In this document: positions 6,805 to 15,340 of the stretch, piece by piece
How the letters are laid out: every line of letters begins with the position of its first letter
Position numbering within the stretch: position 1 is the first letter of the stretch
Assembly (NCBI GenBank): GCA_900550445.1
Contig: URSF01000018.1
Coordinates: forward strand, 1 to 45,523
DNA from: an uncultured Rhodospirillaceae bacterium
GTDB lineage: Bacteria > Pseudomonadota > Alphaproteobacteria > CAAGCB01 > CAG-977
Reading direction: 5' to 3'
DNA: 45,523 nt
The notes under the pieces: generated by a model
Told to the model about the DNA's origin: nothing
What the model saw: only the letters and a program-made list of their open reading frames with translations
Database searches by the model: none
Program-made: the position numbers and the translations under genes

Positions 6805-7286
6805 ACTTTGTAATGGTAAAAAACAATTTTTCCGGGGTAAAAATGAAATGTCCGAAATGTTCTTCCCGGACTGTCATAAAGTATGGTCGGGCGCGCGGTC
6901 GGCAGCGGTATAAATGTAAAGACTGCGGCTGTCAGTTCACCGTGGAACGTCCGCGGACGCGCAGTCTGGAAGAAAAGCTGTTCGCCATGAGTTTGTTGGT
7001 TTCCGGCCTGTCAATGACCGCGGTGGCAAAAGCGCTGGGGGTCAGCGTTCAAAGCATTATGCGTTGGAAAAATTCGGATCTGATTGTTTCGGAAAGGGTG
7101 GTTAAGGCTCTGCGTGTCCGCAAGGTTTTACGTTCAGGGAAAGTAAAAATCGTTAAGAACAACGAACCGCAGAATAGGGACGTCGACGATTTTCAATACG
7201 GTGATGTTTATTCTCTGGAAACCCGCCTGCCGTCAGGGATTCGTGTGGACATTATTTTCAAAAGAAAAGCCAAAACATTACAAAGT
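6805..7286. repeat. 11-bp inverted repeat flanking the InsA-like gene
   Basis: ACTTTGTAATG (6805-6815) occurs inverted at 7276-7286, near the 3' end of the coding frame. Further bases outside the core match only loosely. An 11-bp match in this distance is uncommon by chance but not decisive. It may be the remains of insertion-sequence termini. Confidence 0.35.
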
Positions 7287-7295
7287 CACTCATAA
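6843..7295 (+). CDS. IS1 InsA-like zinc-ribbon/HTH DNA-binding protein
   Basis: 150 residues from MKCPKC. The zinc ribbon is C3-x2-C6 ... C25-x2-C28 in the pattern KYGRARGRQRYKCKDCGCQFT, as in the N-terminal domain of IS1 InsA. It is followed by a helix-turn-helix (about 51-78) with LSMTAVAKALGVSVQSIMRW. The DDE catalytic part (InsB) is absent; the rest (80-150) is a basic region with no known domain. IS1 InsA alone binds the element ends and represses transposition. This could be a domesticated regulator or a relic. The start is uncertain: in-frame ATG at 6813 and TTG at 6765 are also possible, and no start has a strong ribosome binding site. Residues 3-78 fix the family. Confidence 0.65.
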   Translation: MKCPKCSSRTVIKYGRARGRQRYKCKDCGCQFTVERPRTRSLEEKLFAMSLLVSGLSMTAVAKALGVSVQSIMRWKNSDLIVSERVVKALRVRKVLRSGKVKIVKNNEPQNRDVDDFQYGDVYSLETRLPSGIRVDIIFKRKAKTLQSHS

Positions 7296-7305
7296 TTTTT
7301 TTTGC

Positions 7306-7334
7306 TTGCCTGAAAAAACAGCCTCTTTTATCTA
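7306..7334 (+). promoter_or_regulatory. promoter candidate of the efflux operon
   Basis: TTGCCT (7306-7311), 17 bases, TATCTA (7329-7334). It lies 40 bases before the first gene of the RND operon. Confidence 0.4.
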
Positions 7335-7374
7335 AAAAATAAAACTTTTTTAATATAGATCAAAGGGTTGTCAG

Positions 7375-8526
7375 ATGAAGGTCATTCATTTAAGCAAAAG
7401 AAAAATTTTGCTGCAGGTTTTTATTCTGGCGTTGTCTGCTGCGTTCGGCTGGGAGTTAAAAACTCGTTTAACGCCGTCGGCAGGGCAGACGCAAAACGCG
7501 GAAATCCCGTATGTTGTTACCGTATCCGCCCGAATGGAAACGACCGCGCCGCAGAAAAAATTCATCGCGTCGGTCGAAGCGATTAACAGCGTCGACGTCA
7601 AAGCGCAGGTGACCGGTTATCTGGACAAGATTTTGTTTCAGGAGGGCGGCTTTGTTAAAAAAGACCAGATTTTGTTCATTATTGAACAAAGCCGGTATAA
7701 AGAAGCGGTCAACAGCGCGGACGCCGAAGTTGCGCGGGCAAAGGCCAATTTAAAACAAATTGAAAACGATCATAAACGCAATAAAGTCTTGTTCGCGCAA
7801 AAAGTGCTGACGGCTTCAAATATTGAAGCGTCCGAAAGCGCGTTGGCGCAGGCCCGCGCGGCGGTTAAATCCGCTGAAGCCAATGCCGAGCTGGCGCGTA
7901 TTAATCTGGGGTATACGGAAATCCGCGCGCCGATTGACGGGTACATCGGCAAAGCTTTGATTACAAAAGGAAATTATATTGACATGTCGGGCCGTCCGAT
8001 GGCGCGCATCGTGCAGATTTCGCCGATCCGCATTTCCTTTTCCGTGACGGACCGTGACAGGCTGGAAACACTCAAACGCATGGGAACCAAGAATGATTTG
8101 ACCGGGAATTTAAAAATTGTTCTGCCTGACGAAACGATTGTGCCGGCACGGGTTATTTCAGCTTTTTTTGACAGTGAAATCAATGCGATGACGGCGACGG
8201 TCGCGGCGTATGTCGACGTGGAAAACAAAAACAGCCTGCTGCTGCCGGGAAATCATGTCGACGTTATTGTTCATACGGAAAAGGAAAAACCGCTTGTCCT
8301 GATTCCGCAGGCCGCGGCCGTTCAGGACGGGCAGGGCATGTTCGTTTATATCGTCAACGAAGAGGAAAAAGCGCAGAAACAATATATAAAAACCGGTCCT
8401 TTGATTGCGGACAGTTTGGTCGTTTCCGGCGGGTTGAAAGCCGGCGACCGGATTATCGTTCAGGGATTGCAGAAAGTCGAAAACGGCTCTCCCGTCAGAC
8501 AAAGTTTCGCAGGATCGGAGGTTTGA
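7375..8526 (+). CDS. RND efflux periplasmic adaptor (membrane fusion protein)
   Basis: 383 residues, AcrA/MexA family. It links the inner-membrane pump and the outer-membrane channel in the periplasm. An N-terminal membrane anchor (about 10-28) carries no lipobox cysteine. The lipoyl half-motif SVDVKAQVTGYLDKILFQEGGFVKKDQILF lies at about 68-97. A coiled-coil hairpin spans about 105-175, and the second lipoyl half is YTEIRAPIDGYIGK. Beta-barrel and membrane-proximal domains follow to 380. AAGGG precedes the ATG. The stop is 1 base before the RND pump gene. No adjacent regulator is seen, so control and substrates are unknown. Confidence 0.9.
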   Translation: MKVIHLSKRKILLQVFILALSAAFGWELKTRLTPSAGQTQNAEIPYVVTVSARMETTAPQKKFIASVEAINSVDVKAQVTGYLDKILFQEGGFVKKDQILFIIEQSRYKEAVNSADAEVARAKANLKQIENDHKRNKVLFAQKVLTASNIEASESALAQARAAVKSAEANAELARINLGYTEIRAPIDGYIGKALITKGNYIDMSGRPMARIVQISPIRISFSVTDRDRLETLKRMGTKNDLTGNLKIVLPDETIVPARVISAFFDSEINAMTATVAAYVDVENKNSLLLPGNHVDVIVHTEKEKPLVLIPQAAAVQDGQGMFVYIVNEEEKAQKQYIKTGPLIADSLVVSGGLKAGDRIIVQGLQKVENGSPVRQSFAGSEV

Positions 8527-8527
8527 A

Positions 8528-11500
8528 ATGTTTTCTGAATTTTTCCTGAAACGCCCGCGTTTTGCAATCGTTATTGCCATTGTTATGTGCCTGGCCGGAT
8601 TGGTTTCGTTAAAGTTTTTGCCGATTGCGCTGTATCCTGAAATTACGCCGCCGGTAGTGACGGTTTCCGCGACATATCCCGGGGCGTCGGCTGACGTTAT
8701 TTCCAAAATGGTTGCCATTCCGATTGAACGCGAGGTCAACGGGGTCGAAGACATGCTGTATATGTCTTCATCGTCCGAAGACACGACATATACGCTGACG
8801 GTCACGTTTAAAACGGGAGTGGATCCCGATATGGCGCAGGTCAAAGTCCAGAACCGCGTTCAGATCGCGGCGGCGTCTTTGCCGGCGGAGGTCACGCGGC
8901 AAGGAGTGACGGTAACGCGTGAATCAACGAACATGCTGGGCATGCTGTCGTTTACGTCGCCTGAAAAAACGGTCAGCCATTTGGCTTTGGCGGATTTCGT
9001 AACGGATAATGTCAAAGAAGCGCTGGCGCGTATTGACGGGGTAGGCGGCGTTGATGTTTATGCGGCCAGTTCGTCGATGCGCGTATGGCTGAATTCAGAC
9101 AAAATGGCGGCATTGAACATAACGGCGGGCGATGTTCGCGCGGCGATTTCTTCGCAGAATTATCAGCCGACGCTGGGAAAATTGGGGGCGGCCCCCAGTG
9201 AAACGGCGCAGATGGTTTATGCACTTAAAACGCAGGGGAGAATCAATGAAGTCGATGATTTCCGCGAAATTATTATCAGAACGGCGGATCACGGCGGTCT
9301 GGTTCGGTTAAAGGATATTGCCAGAGTCGAATACGGCGAAGAAACTTACGGTGTTTCGGCTTATAATAACGGCGTTCCGTCCGTTACAATGCAGATCAAG
9401 CTGTCATCGGGCGCCAACGCGATTGACGCCATGCGCAAAGTCCGCGCCGAATTAAAACGGCTGGAGGCTTATTTCCCGCAAGACGTCGCCTATGTCTTTA
9501 ATTATGATTCGACCGAATACATCAACGCTTCCGTGGCCGAAGTGCTGCATACGCTGGCGGAAACTTTTATTCTGGTTGTTTTTGTGTGCTGGCTGTTTTT
9601 GCAAAACTGGCGTACGACGTTGATCCCTTTGATTGCCGTTCCCGTTTCGCTGCTGGCGACGTTTGTCGTCATGCTGGTTTTGGGATTCAGCATTAATATG
9701 TTTACGTTGTTCGGAATCGTATTGGCGATCGGGGCTGTCGTTGATGATGCGATTGTCGTCGTTGAACGCGTCATGCATCTGATGGAAAAAGAAAAACTGC
9801 CGCCTTTGGAAGCGTCGAAAAAAACAATGCGGGAAATTACGGGCGCTTTGATTTCAACAACGCTGGTTATGGTCGTTATTTTTGTTCCTATTGCCTGTAT
9901 GGGAGGCATTACCGGAAAAATTTACCAACAGTTTGCCATTACGATCAGTATGTCTTTGGTTTTTTCCGCCGTCAATGCATTGACGCTGTCGCCGGTTTTG
10001 TGCGCTTATTTTTTAAAGCCGTATCAGCCGTATAAAAAAGGACCGCTGGCCTGGTTTAACCGTTTTGTCAACGCGGCGGCGAACGGATATGCGCGTACGG
10101 CGGCTTTGTTTGCGCGCAGAATCAGCGTGATTGCCCTGATTTTCGGGTTGTTGGTTTTGTTAAATGCCGGATTGTTTAAATTAAGCGGCACTTCTTTTAT
10201 TCCGAACGAAGATCAGGGCGTTTATATCGTGAACGTGACTTTGCCCGAAGGCGCTTCGTTTAACCGGACAAAACAGGTCGTCGAAAAAATTACGCCGATT
10301 ATTTTAAAACAGCGGGGCGTTCGCGGAACAACGGGCGTCGTCGGCATCAGTATTCTGGCGGGCCGTTCCGAAAATACCGCGATGATTATCGTTGATCTGG
10401 ATCCCTGGGAAAAAAGAAAAGATCCGTCTTTGTATTCAACGACGATGATGAATGCCATGCGTGCCGGACTGTCGTCGGAAATCCCCGAAGCCGACCTGCA
10501 GTTTTTTGAATTTCCGGCAATTAACGGACTGGGTAATCAGGGGGGTATGGATTTTCGTTTTCAAATGATTGAAGGCATGGATTACGCACGTTTGGATACG
10601 CAGGTACAGAAATTTTTGGCTTCCGTGAATGCAAACCCGTCGTTTTTGTATGCTTTTACAACATTTACGTCACAGACGCCGGCCGTATTTATCGAAATAA
10701 ACCGGGAAAAAGCCGAAGCGCTGAATGTGCCTTTAAGCAATTTGTATTCGACTTTGGAAGCTTATCTGGGATCGATGTATGTCAACGACATTAACATCGG
10801 CACACAGGTCAACAAAGTCGTTGTGCAGTCCGACGCGGTTTACCGCAATGATGTCGAGGGTATGAAAAATATTTATGTGCCGGCGACGAACGGGGAAATG
10901 GTGCCGCTGGGCAGTCTGGTTTCTTTATCGCAGATTATGTCGCCGCGCGTGATTACGCGTTATAACCAGTATCCGAACGCGACGGTTACCGCGATGCAAA
11001 ATCCCGCCGTCAGTTCCGGAGAAGCGATGCGGGCGATGGAAAATCTGATGCGGAACGTCGGCAAAGGATTTTCTTTTGAATGGTCGGGCATGAGCTGGCA
11101 GGAAAAGAACAATCAGGGACAAATGGGGCTGCTGCTTTCTTTGGCCGTTGTGTTTGCTTATTTGTTTTTGGTGTCGCTGTATGAAAGCTGGGTTCTGCCG
11201 ATTCCCGTTATAATGTCCGTTACGGCGGCGACGGCGGGCGCTTTGGCGGGAATGCTGGTCATGGGGTTGCCTTTGTCGATTTATGCGCAGCTGGGAATTG
11301 TGATGCTGGTCGGACTGGCCAGCAAAAACGCGATTTTGATCGTCGAATTTGCCCGTGACGCACGGGCCGCGAACCGTTCGGTGCCGCAGGCGGCGCTGTA
11401 TGCTTTGCGGGAACGGTTCCGCGCTGTTTTGATGACGGCTTTCGCTTTTATTTTGGGGGTGATGCCCATGATGCTGGCGACCGGCGCCGGAGCGAACAGC

Positions 11501-11635
11501 CGCCGCGCGATCGGGACGCCCGTATTTTTCGGCATGCTGGCGGGCACGTTTGCCGGATTGTTTCTGATTCCGCTGTTGTACGTTTTGGTTCAGACGCTTG
11601 CCGAAAAATATTTTAAATCAAAAAAGAAAGGCTAA
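8528..11635 (+). CDS. RND multidrug efflux transporter (AcrB/HAE1 family)
   Basis: 1035 residues, the full length of HAE1 pumps. It is a proton-driven trimeric inner-membrane exporter. The start MFSEFFLKRPRFAIVIAIVM is the cytoplasmic leader and TM1; LALYPEITPPVV is here IALYPEITPPVV at about 38-49. The TM4 proton relay GAVVDDAIVVVERV at about 400-413 keeps the paired aspartates. Large periplasmic loops follow TM1 and TM7, and the final TM10-12 block contains GLASKNAILIVEFA. It is the second gene of an adaptor-pump-channel operon with gaps of 1 and 3 bases. No disruption is seen. Substrate range cannot be inferred. Confidence 0.93.
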   Translation: MFSEFFLKRPRFAIVIAIVMCLAGLVSLKFLPIALYPEITPPVVTVSATYPGASADVISKMVAIPIEREVNGVEDMLYMSSSSEDTTYTLTVTFKTGVDPDMAQVKVQNRVQIAAASLPAEVTRQGVTVTRESTNMLGMLSFTSPEKTVSHLALADFVTDNVKEALARIDGVGGVDVYAASSSMRVWLNSDKMAALNITAGDVRAAISSQNYQPTLGKLGAAPSETAQMVYALKTQGRINEVDDFREIIIRTADHGGLVRLKDIARVEYGEETYGVSAYNNGVPSVTMQIKLSSGANAIDAMRKVRAELKRLEAYFPQDVAYVFNYDSTEYINASVAEVLHTLAETFILVVFVCWLFLQNWRTTLIPLIAVPVSLLATFVVMLVLGFSINMFTLFGIVLAIGAVVDDAIVVVERVMHLMEKEKLPPLEASKKTMREITGALISTTLVMVVIFVPIACMGGITGKIYQQFAITISMSLVFSAVNALTLSPVLCAYFLKPYQPYKKGPLAWFNRFVNAAANGYARTAALFARRISVIALIFGLLVLLNAGLFKLSGTSFIPNEDQGVYIVNVTLPEGASFNRTKQVVEKITPIILKQRGVRGTTGVVGISILAGRSENTAMIIVDLDPWEKRKDPSLYSTTMMNAMRAGLSSEIPEADLQFFEFPAINGLGNQGGMDFRFQMIEGMDYARLDTQVQKFLASVNANPSFLYAFTTFTSQTPAVFIEINREKAEALNVPLSNLYSTLEAYLGSMYVNDINIGTQVNKVVVQSDAVYRNDVEGMKNIYVPATNGEMVPLGSLVSLSQIMSPRVITRYNQYPNATVTAMQNPAVSSGEAMRAMENLMRNVGKGFSFEWSGMSWQEKNNQGQMGLLLSLAVVFAYLFLVSLYESWVLPIPVIMSVTAATAGALAGMLVMGLPLSIYAQLGIVMLVGLASKNAILIVEFARDARAANRSVPQAALYALRERFRAVLMTAFAFILGVMPMMLATGAGANSRRAIGTPVFFGMLAGTFAGLFLIPLLYVLVQTLAEKYFKSKKKG

Positions 11636-11638
11636 AAA

Positions 11639-13021
11639 ATGAAAAAAACGACAGCCCTTTTTATACTTTTTTCCGTTTTTCCGGTAATGCCGGCGCAGGC
11701 GTTCGATCCGATGTCGGTTTACGCGCAAAAAGCGCCGGAAGGTTGTATTTCCTCTTCTGTCGGCAAAGGGAAGCTGGATTTGAACGATTTAATCCAGATC
11801 GGTATCTGCAACAATCCGGATTTAAATCGCAGTTACATGGCGGTTAAATCTTCCGAAGCGGCTCTCGGCGCGTCCAAAGCGGCGTACCTGCCGTCTGTCG
11901 GGCTCAGCGGCGTTATGTCTGCGTCGCATTATAAAGGGCAGTATGACGAACCGGACGCCGATATTTATAAAAAAATGAAAGCCAAACCGTATGCCGTTAA
12001 TATCGCTTTGAACTGGCTTTTGCTGGATTTCGGAGGGCGTTCCGCGTCGACGCAGATGATGAAAGCGTATATGGAGGCGGCGGCTTTTAACTATAATACG
12101 ACGCTGCATGATATTATTCTGGGAATCAACAGCGCTTATTTGGATCTGTTAAGCGCCGAAGAAGTCCTGAAAAGCGCTGAAACCAGCGTTGCTTCTTATA
12201 AAAAATCATATGATGAAACGCAGAAGAAATATCAGGTCGGCAAAGCGGCCACATCGGATCTGCTGCTGGCAAAAACGACTTATCTGCGTTCACGGTTGGC
12301 CGTGACTTCGGCGCGAAACACGATTGAAAAAAATCAGGCTAATCTGGCAAAGCTGTTGAATCTGCCGCCGGAAACGAAATTTGATCTGGTTATTCCGAAA
12401 AAAGACAATGCTTCAACGGCTTTACGGCAGAATTCGTCCGTACATGAAATGATTCGCATTGCTTTGGCTCTGCGTCCGGAATTAAAAAGCGCCGCTCAAT
12501 CGCGGGAAGCCGCCAGACAAAACATATCCGCCGCAAAATCGGCAATGGCGCCGACGCTGGCTTTATACGGGAACGCGTCTTATTCCGATCGGTGGAAAGA
12601 CGATAAACCGTTTGAAAACGGTTATCCGTACACTTATGGGGCGGAAGTCGGACTGTCTTTGAATATGCCGTTGTTTGAAGGCTTTTCCAAAATGTACGGC
12701 CTTGCCAAAGCCCGTTATGATTACCAACAGGCGGTTTATACGCAGAAGAGCACGCAGGATACGGTGAAAAACGAAGTCTGGTCGGCTTATCAGGATTACC
12801 GGACCGCGCTGGCGTCTTATACGATTAATCAGGACGTTTTAAAAAGCGCCGAAGAAAATGAACGTGTTTCGCGCGCTTCATACCGGGCGGGCAAAGAAAC
12901 GCTGCTGAACCTGCTGACGGTGCAGGCGCAGCTGGCGTCAGCCCGTCAGGAACTGATCGTGTCGTTTTATACGGTTTTGATCGGCAAGGCGAATCTGTAC
13001 CGCGCCGTCGGAAAGTTTTAA
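11639..13021 (+). CDS. TolC-family outer membrane efflux channel
   Basis: 460 residues. The signal peptide ends at PAQA (about 21). Two OEP repeats follow: LNDLIQIGICNNPDLNRSYMAVKSSEAALGASKAAYLPSV marks the first and MIRIALALRPELKSAAQSREAARQ the second. Each gives an alpha-helical barrel portion plus beta strands. The final GKETLLNLLTVQAQLASARQEL is typical of the family. It completes the tripartite pump encoded just upstream, and a terminator follows. Mature N-terminal cysteines are absent, so it is not a lipoprotein of the NodT type. Confidence 0.9.
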   Translation: MKKTTALFILFSVFPVMPAQAFDPMSVYAQKAPEGCISSSVGKGKLDLNDLIQIGICNNPDLNRSYMAVKSSEAALGASKAAYLPSVGLSGVMSASHYKGQYDEPDADIYKKMKAKPYAVNIALNWLLLDFGGRSASTQMMKAYMEAAAFNYNTTLHDIILGINSAYLDLLSAEEVLKSAETSVASYKKSYDETQKKYQVGKAATSDLLLAKTTYLRSRLAVTSARNTIEKNQANLAKLLNLPPETKFDLVIPKKDNASTALRQNSSVHEMIRIALALRPELKSAAQSREAARQNISAAKSAMAPTLALYGNASYSDRWKDDKPFENGYPYTYGAEVGLSLNMPLFEGFSKMYGLAKARYDYQQAVYTQKSTQDTVKNEVWSAYQDYRTALASYTINQDVLKSAEENERVSRASYRAGKETLLNLLTVQAQLASARQELIVSFYTVLIGKANLYRAVGKF

Positions 13022-13023
13022 AG

Positions 13024-13051
13024 AAAAAAGCCTCCGAACGGAGGCTTTTTT
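13024..13051. terminator. bidirectional terminator
   Basis: GCCTCC (13030-13035), loop GAAC, GGAGGC (13040-13045), with 6 A before and 6 T after. It ends the efflux operon. Read on the minus strand it overlaps the stop codon of the nucleoside phosphorylase. Confidence 0.85.
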
Positions 13052-13790
13052 ACGGCTTGCCTTTCTCGGATATGACAAAAGCTTCCAAAGCGGTCAGGAT
13101 TTCGTGTTTTTCCCCTTGTGCCGCGGCTTGTCCGCCGTCAACGTATCCGCCGATGCCGTCGGCCGTGTCTGTTCCGCTGATGACGACGTTGTTTAAAATT
13201 GACGCCGTTTTTATTCTTCTCAGCCGGCCGATCGTAAACAAAGCCGCCGTTTCCATGTCGGCGCACAAGACGCCCTTTTTGGCCCAGAATTGTTTTTGTT
13301 CTTCGTTGTCGTCGATATAAAAGCTTTCATGACTGTGAACAATGCCGATATGGCAGGGAAAGTGATTTTCCCGCGCGCTCGTCAGACAGGCATGCAGCAA
13401 TCCGGTATCCGCAACGGCCGGATACCGCAAGTCGACATAGGCCTGTGACGCGCCGTCGTCACGAACGGCGCCGGCGGCTAAAATCAAATCGCCCAAACGG
13501 ATTCCCGGCTGCATTGCGCCGCAGGATCCGATACGAATCATTGCCGTGACGCCGATGCGAGCCAGCTCTTCAACCGCGATGCCGGCGGAACACCCGCCGA
13601 TTCCGGTGGAAACGACCAAGACGCGGATATTTTTGTATGTGCCGGAAATACTGCGGTATTCCCGGTTGAAAGCCAATTCCCGCACGTCGGACAAAAACGG
13701 CGCGATCCGGTCGATACGCGCAGGATCCCCCGGCAGCAGCGCATAAGGCGCGGCCATTGATTCGTCAATTCTGATATGAGGTTGCATCAT
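13050..13790 (-). CDS. nucleoside phosphorylase (uridine phosphorylase-like)
   Basis: 246 residues, PNP/UDP family type 1. It would split nucleosides with phosphate into base and (deoxy)ribose-1-phosphate in the cytoplasm. Motifs seen: LLPGDPARIDRIA near 18-30; the phosphate site VSTGIGGCSAGIAVEEL at about 60-76; IRIGSCGAM near 86-94; and the nucleoside-binding CADMETAALF at about 176-185. The SHESFYIDDNE segment is closer to uridine phosphorylases than to DeoD. It lies 15 bases downstream of a MerR-type regulator on the same strand and is probably co-transcribed. The start codon is ATG at 13790 or 13787; neither has a strong ribosome binding site. Confidence 0.85.
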   Translation of the reverse strand: MMQPHIRIDESMAAPYALLPGDPARIDRIAPFLSDVRELAFNREYRSISGTYKNIRVLVVSTGIGGCSAGIAVEELARIGVTAMIRIGSCGAMQPGIRLGDLILAAGAVRDDGASQAYVDLRYPAVADTGLLHACLTSARENHFPCHIGIVHSHESFYIDDNEEQKQFWAKKGVLCADMETAALFTIGRLRRIKTASILNNVVISGTDTADGIGGYVDGGQAAAQGEKHEILTALEAFVISEKGKP

Positions 13791-13805
13791 GGATCAAAAT
13801 CCGCT

Positions 13806-14294
13806 TCAAGCTACTTTTCCGACAGCTTTTTTCTGACAGGCGGAAACGTGCATGCGGTTGATTTTTGCTTTCAGGCGGCGGATCTTTTCGGGAATTTTGT
13901 TTTCCGGCAGATTTTTAACGGCATCAACGCTGCCCAGTTCGGCAGCCGTATCGTAAAACCAGCATTTATAAGTCAGCATATCTAACGTGTTTTGAAGCGC
14001 TTTCATGTCTTCTTCAACGCATTTTTTCTGATCGTAGAACATCGTTCGGCGTTCTTCTATTGTTGAATCGCCCAGGATAAACAGATCGATATACCGTTTG
14101 ATGTCTTTGATCTGCAGGCCGCTGGCTTTCAGACATTCGATTAACCGCAGCCATTCCAGATCCGTATCCTGAAATTTGCGTATTCCTCCGTTGCCGCGGT
14201 TGACAAACGGCAGCAGTCCTTCTTTGTCGTAATAACGCAGCGTCGGAGCCGGCAGCCCCGTTTTTTCGGAAACATCTCCGATAGTGTATAACAT
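13806..14294 (-). CDS. MerR-family transcriptional regulator
   Basis: 162 residues. The winged HTH at 1-70 begins MLYTIGDVSEKTGLPAPTLRYYDKEGLLPFVNRGNGGIRKF, with the canonical RYYDKEGLL wing. A dimerising coiled coil covers about 76-112. The C-terminal part has C111 and C153 but no clear metal-ligand loop, so it is nearer to the NmlR/AdhR type than to metal sensors. That assignment is inference. A perfect dyad (14310-14325) just upstream fits MerR operators, so autoregulation is likely. It is first in an operon with the nucleoside phosphorylase. Confidence 0.85.
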   Translation of the reverse strand: MLYTIGDVSEKTGLPAPTLRYYDKEGLLPFVNRGNGGIRKFQDTDLEWLRLIECLKASGLQIKDIKRYIDLFILGDSTIEERRTMFYDQKKCVEEDMKALQNTLDMLTYKCWFYDTAAELGSVDAVKNLPENKIPEKIRRLKAKINRMHVSACQKKAVGKVA

Positions 14295-14309
14295 ATTAAG
14301 GCGATCCTC

Positions 14310-14325
14310 TTAAAGTTGACTTTAA
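14310..14325 (-). promoter_or_regulatory. MerR-type operator dyad
   Basis: TTAAAGT-TG-ACTTTAA, two perfect 7-bp arms around 2 bases. It ends 16 bases upstream of the merR-like start. Half-sites ACTTnAA separated by 2 bases resemble the operators of SoxR/NmlR-type regulators. -10 and -35 boxes around it are not convincing. Confidence 0.55.
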
Positions 14326-14362
14326 ATTCTATTTTAGAAGATACGCTTCATTTAAATCATTT

Positions 14363-14575
14363 TCAAGAGGATTGATTCTTTAAAAGAACGCGGATTTCAC
14401 TTTCTGTTTTGCCTTTGTAATCAATACGGTTCGATGCGATGAGTCGGCGGCGGTCATTTTTGTTGATCAAACGCGCTTCGACAATAACGGAAGGCGGCGG
14501 AATAGACCGTTTGTACAAAACGCCGGCCATGCGCTGGTAAAATTTATCCGGCCGTACCGTTTTCTGTTCGACCAA
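14363..14575 (-). CDS. hypothetical protein, possibly truncated at its 5' end
   Basis: 70 residues from a TTG start, rich in Lys and Arg, ending LLKNQSS. I recognise no domain. The same frame stays open upstream to about 14670 without an ATG. It encodes a further stretch with NDCSGYSGLLKNTV that looks like coding sequence, so the true gene may be longer and its start lost, or this may be a remnant. No ribosome binding site is seen. It lies between the merR-like and luxR-like genes, all on the minus strand. Confidence 0.35.
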   Translation of the reverse strand: MVEQKTVRPDKFYQRMAGVLYKRSIPPPSVIVEARLINKNDRRRLIASNRIDYKGKTESEIRVLLKNQSS

Positions 14576-14800
14576 AACCGTATTTTTTAATAATCCCGAA
14601 TAGCCTGAACAATCGTTTTTCTGTTTGTTCCGGCCGGTAATGAAATGATCCGTCCGTGTTAAAAAAAGCGGTTACATGCAAAAATGACAATCTGCTTTTT
14701 TTAAACTTTTAAACCGACCGGCAAATTTCTTCCGCACTTTGCGCCCGGCGGAATCTGTTTGCGTTATTTTATGTCAGAGAAATTCATTCGGCAGTCTGAG

Positions 14801-15034
14801 TTACAATAATCCCAGCTGCTGGGCGGTAATCAGAGCGCCGATTCTGCTTTTGACGTTCAGACGCAGATACAGCCCGGCCAGATGCAGTTTGATTGTGGAA
14901 ACGGACAATCCCATTTTATAGGCGATTTCTTTGTTTTGGTATCCTTGCGCCAAATAAAACAACACTTCTTTTTGTTTCGGAGTGATGGTTATTTCACGTT
15001 GTCTTATTTTTATGCCTGCCGCGCTTTTTTTCAT
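14801..15034 (-). CDS. stand-alone LuxR-type HTH protein
   Basis: 77 residues consisting almost only of a GerE/LuxR DNA-binding domain: ITPKQKEVLFYLAQGYQNKEIAYKMGLSVSTIKLHLAGLYLRLNVKSR, with the conserved E-V-L...G..NKEIA..L..S..T+K.H pattern. No receiver or autoinducer domain is present. GGGAG is 7 bases before the ATG. It is transcribed away from the reverse rubrerythrin gene. As with other single-domain LuxR proteins it may act as a small DNA-binding regulator or antagonist. Its target is unknown. Confidence 0.75.
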   Translation of the reverse strand: MKKSAAGIKIRQREITITPKQKEVLFYLAQGYQNKEIAYKMGLSVSTIKLHLAGLYLRLNVKSRIGALITAQQLGLL

Positions 15035-15340
15035 ACGTTTCTCCCGCTCTTATTAAGATGATGCAAATTATATTACAAAAAATATTGTTTGTCTACAACC
15101 TCTGTTTGCATAATTTGTAGAAATATAAAGATTTTTTCGTTTTTATATAACGAGAGTGCTTTTGGTGACTTTCGTAAAAGTTGTGTGTTTGCGGGCTCGG
15201 GAACTTTTTTCGGGAGGATTCGTTTCATTGTTTCAAAGCCGGAAATTAAGAATAAAAACGGCGGATTTTTATTTACATCTGTTCTAAAAGTATATATAAC
15301 CTGTTGCAAAAGATATATTTCTTTAAAGAAAGGAGATAAC
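15035..15340. other. divergent intergenic region, luxR-like / reverse rubrerythrin
   Basis: About 300 bases with no gene. It carries the promoters of the two divergent genes. A CAAATTAT ... ATAATTTG inverted pair lies close to the luxR-like start (about 15064-15120). AGTATATATAACC near 15289 could be the -10 region of the rubrerythrin promoter. I see nothing else. Confidence 0.35.

Noticed and set aside
8158..8844. 228-residue minus-strand frame opposite the adaptor-pump junction
   Set aside because: It covers two well-supported genes on the plus strand.
15089..15340. Upstream extension of the reverse rubrerythrin frame
   Set aside because: No similarity to the family. A good ribosome binding site directly precedes ATG 15341.
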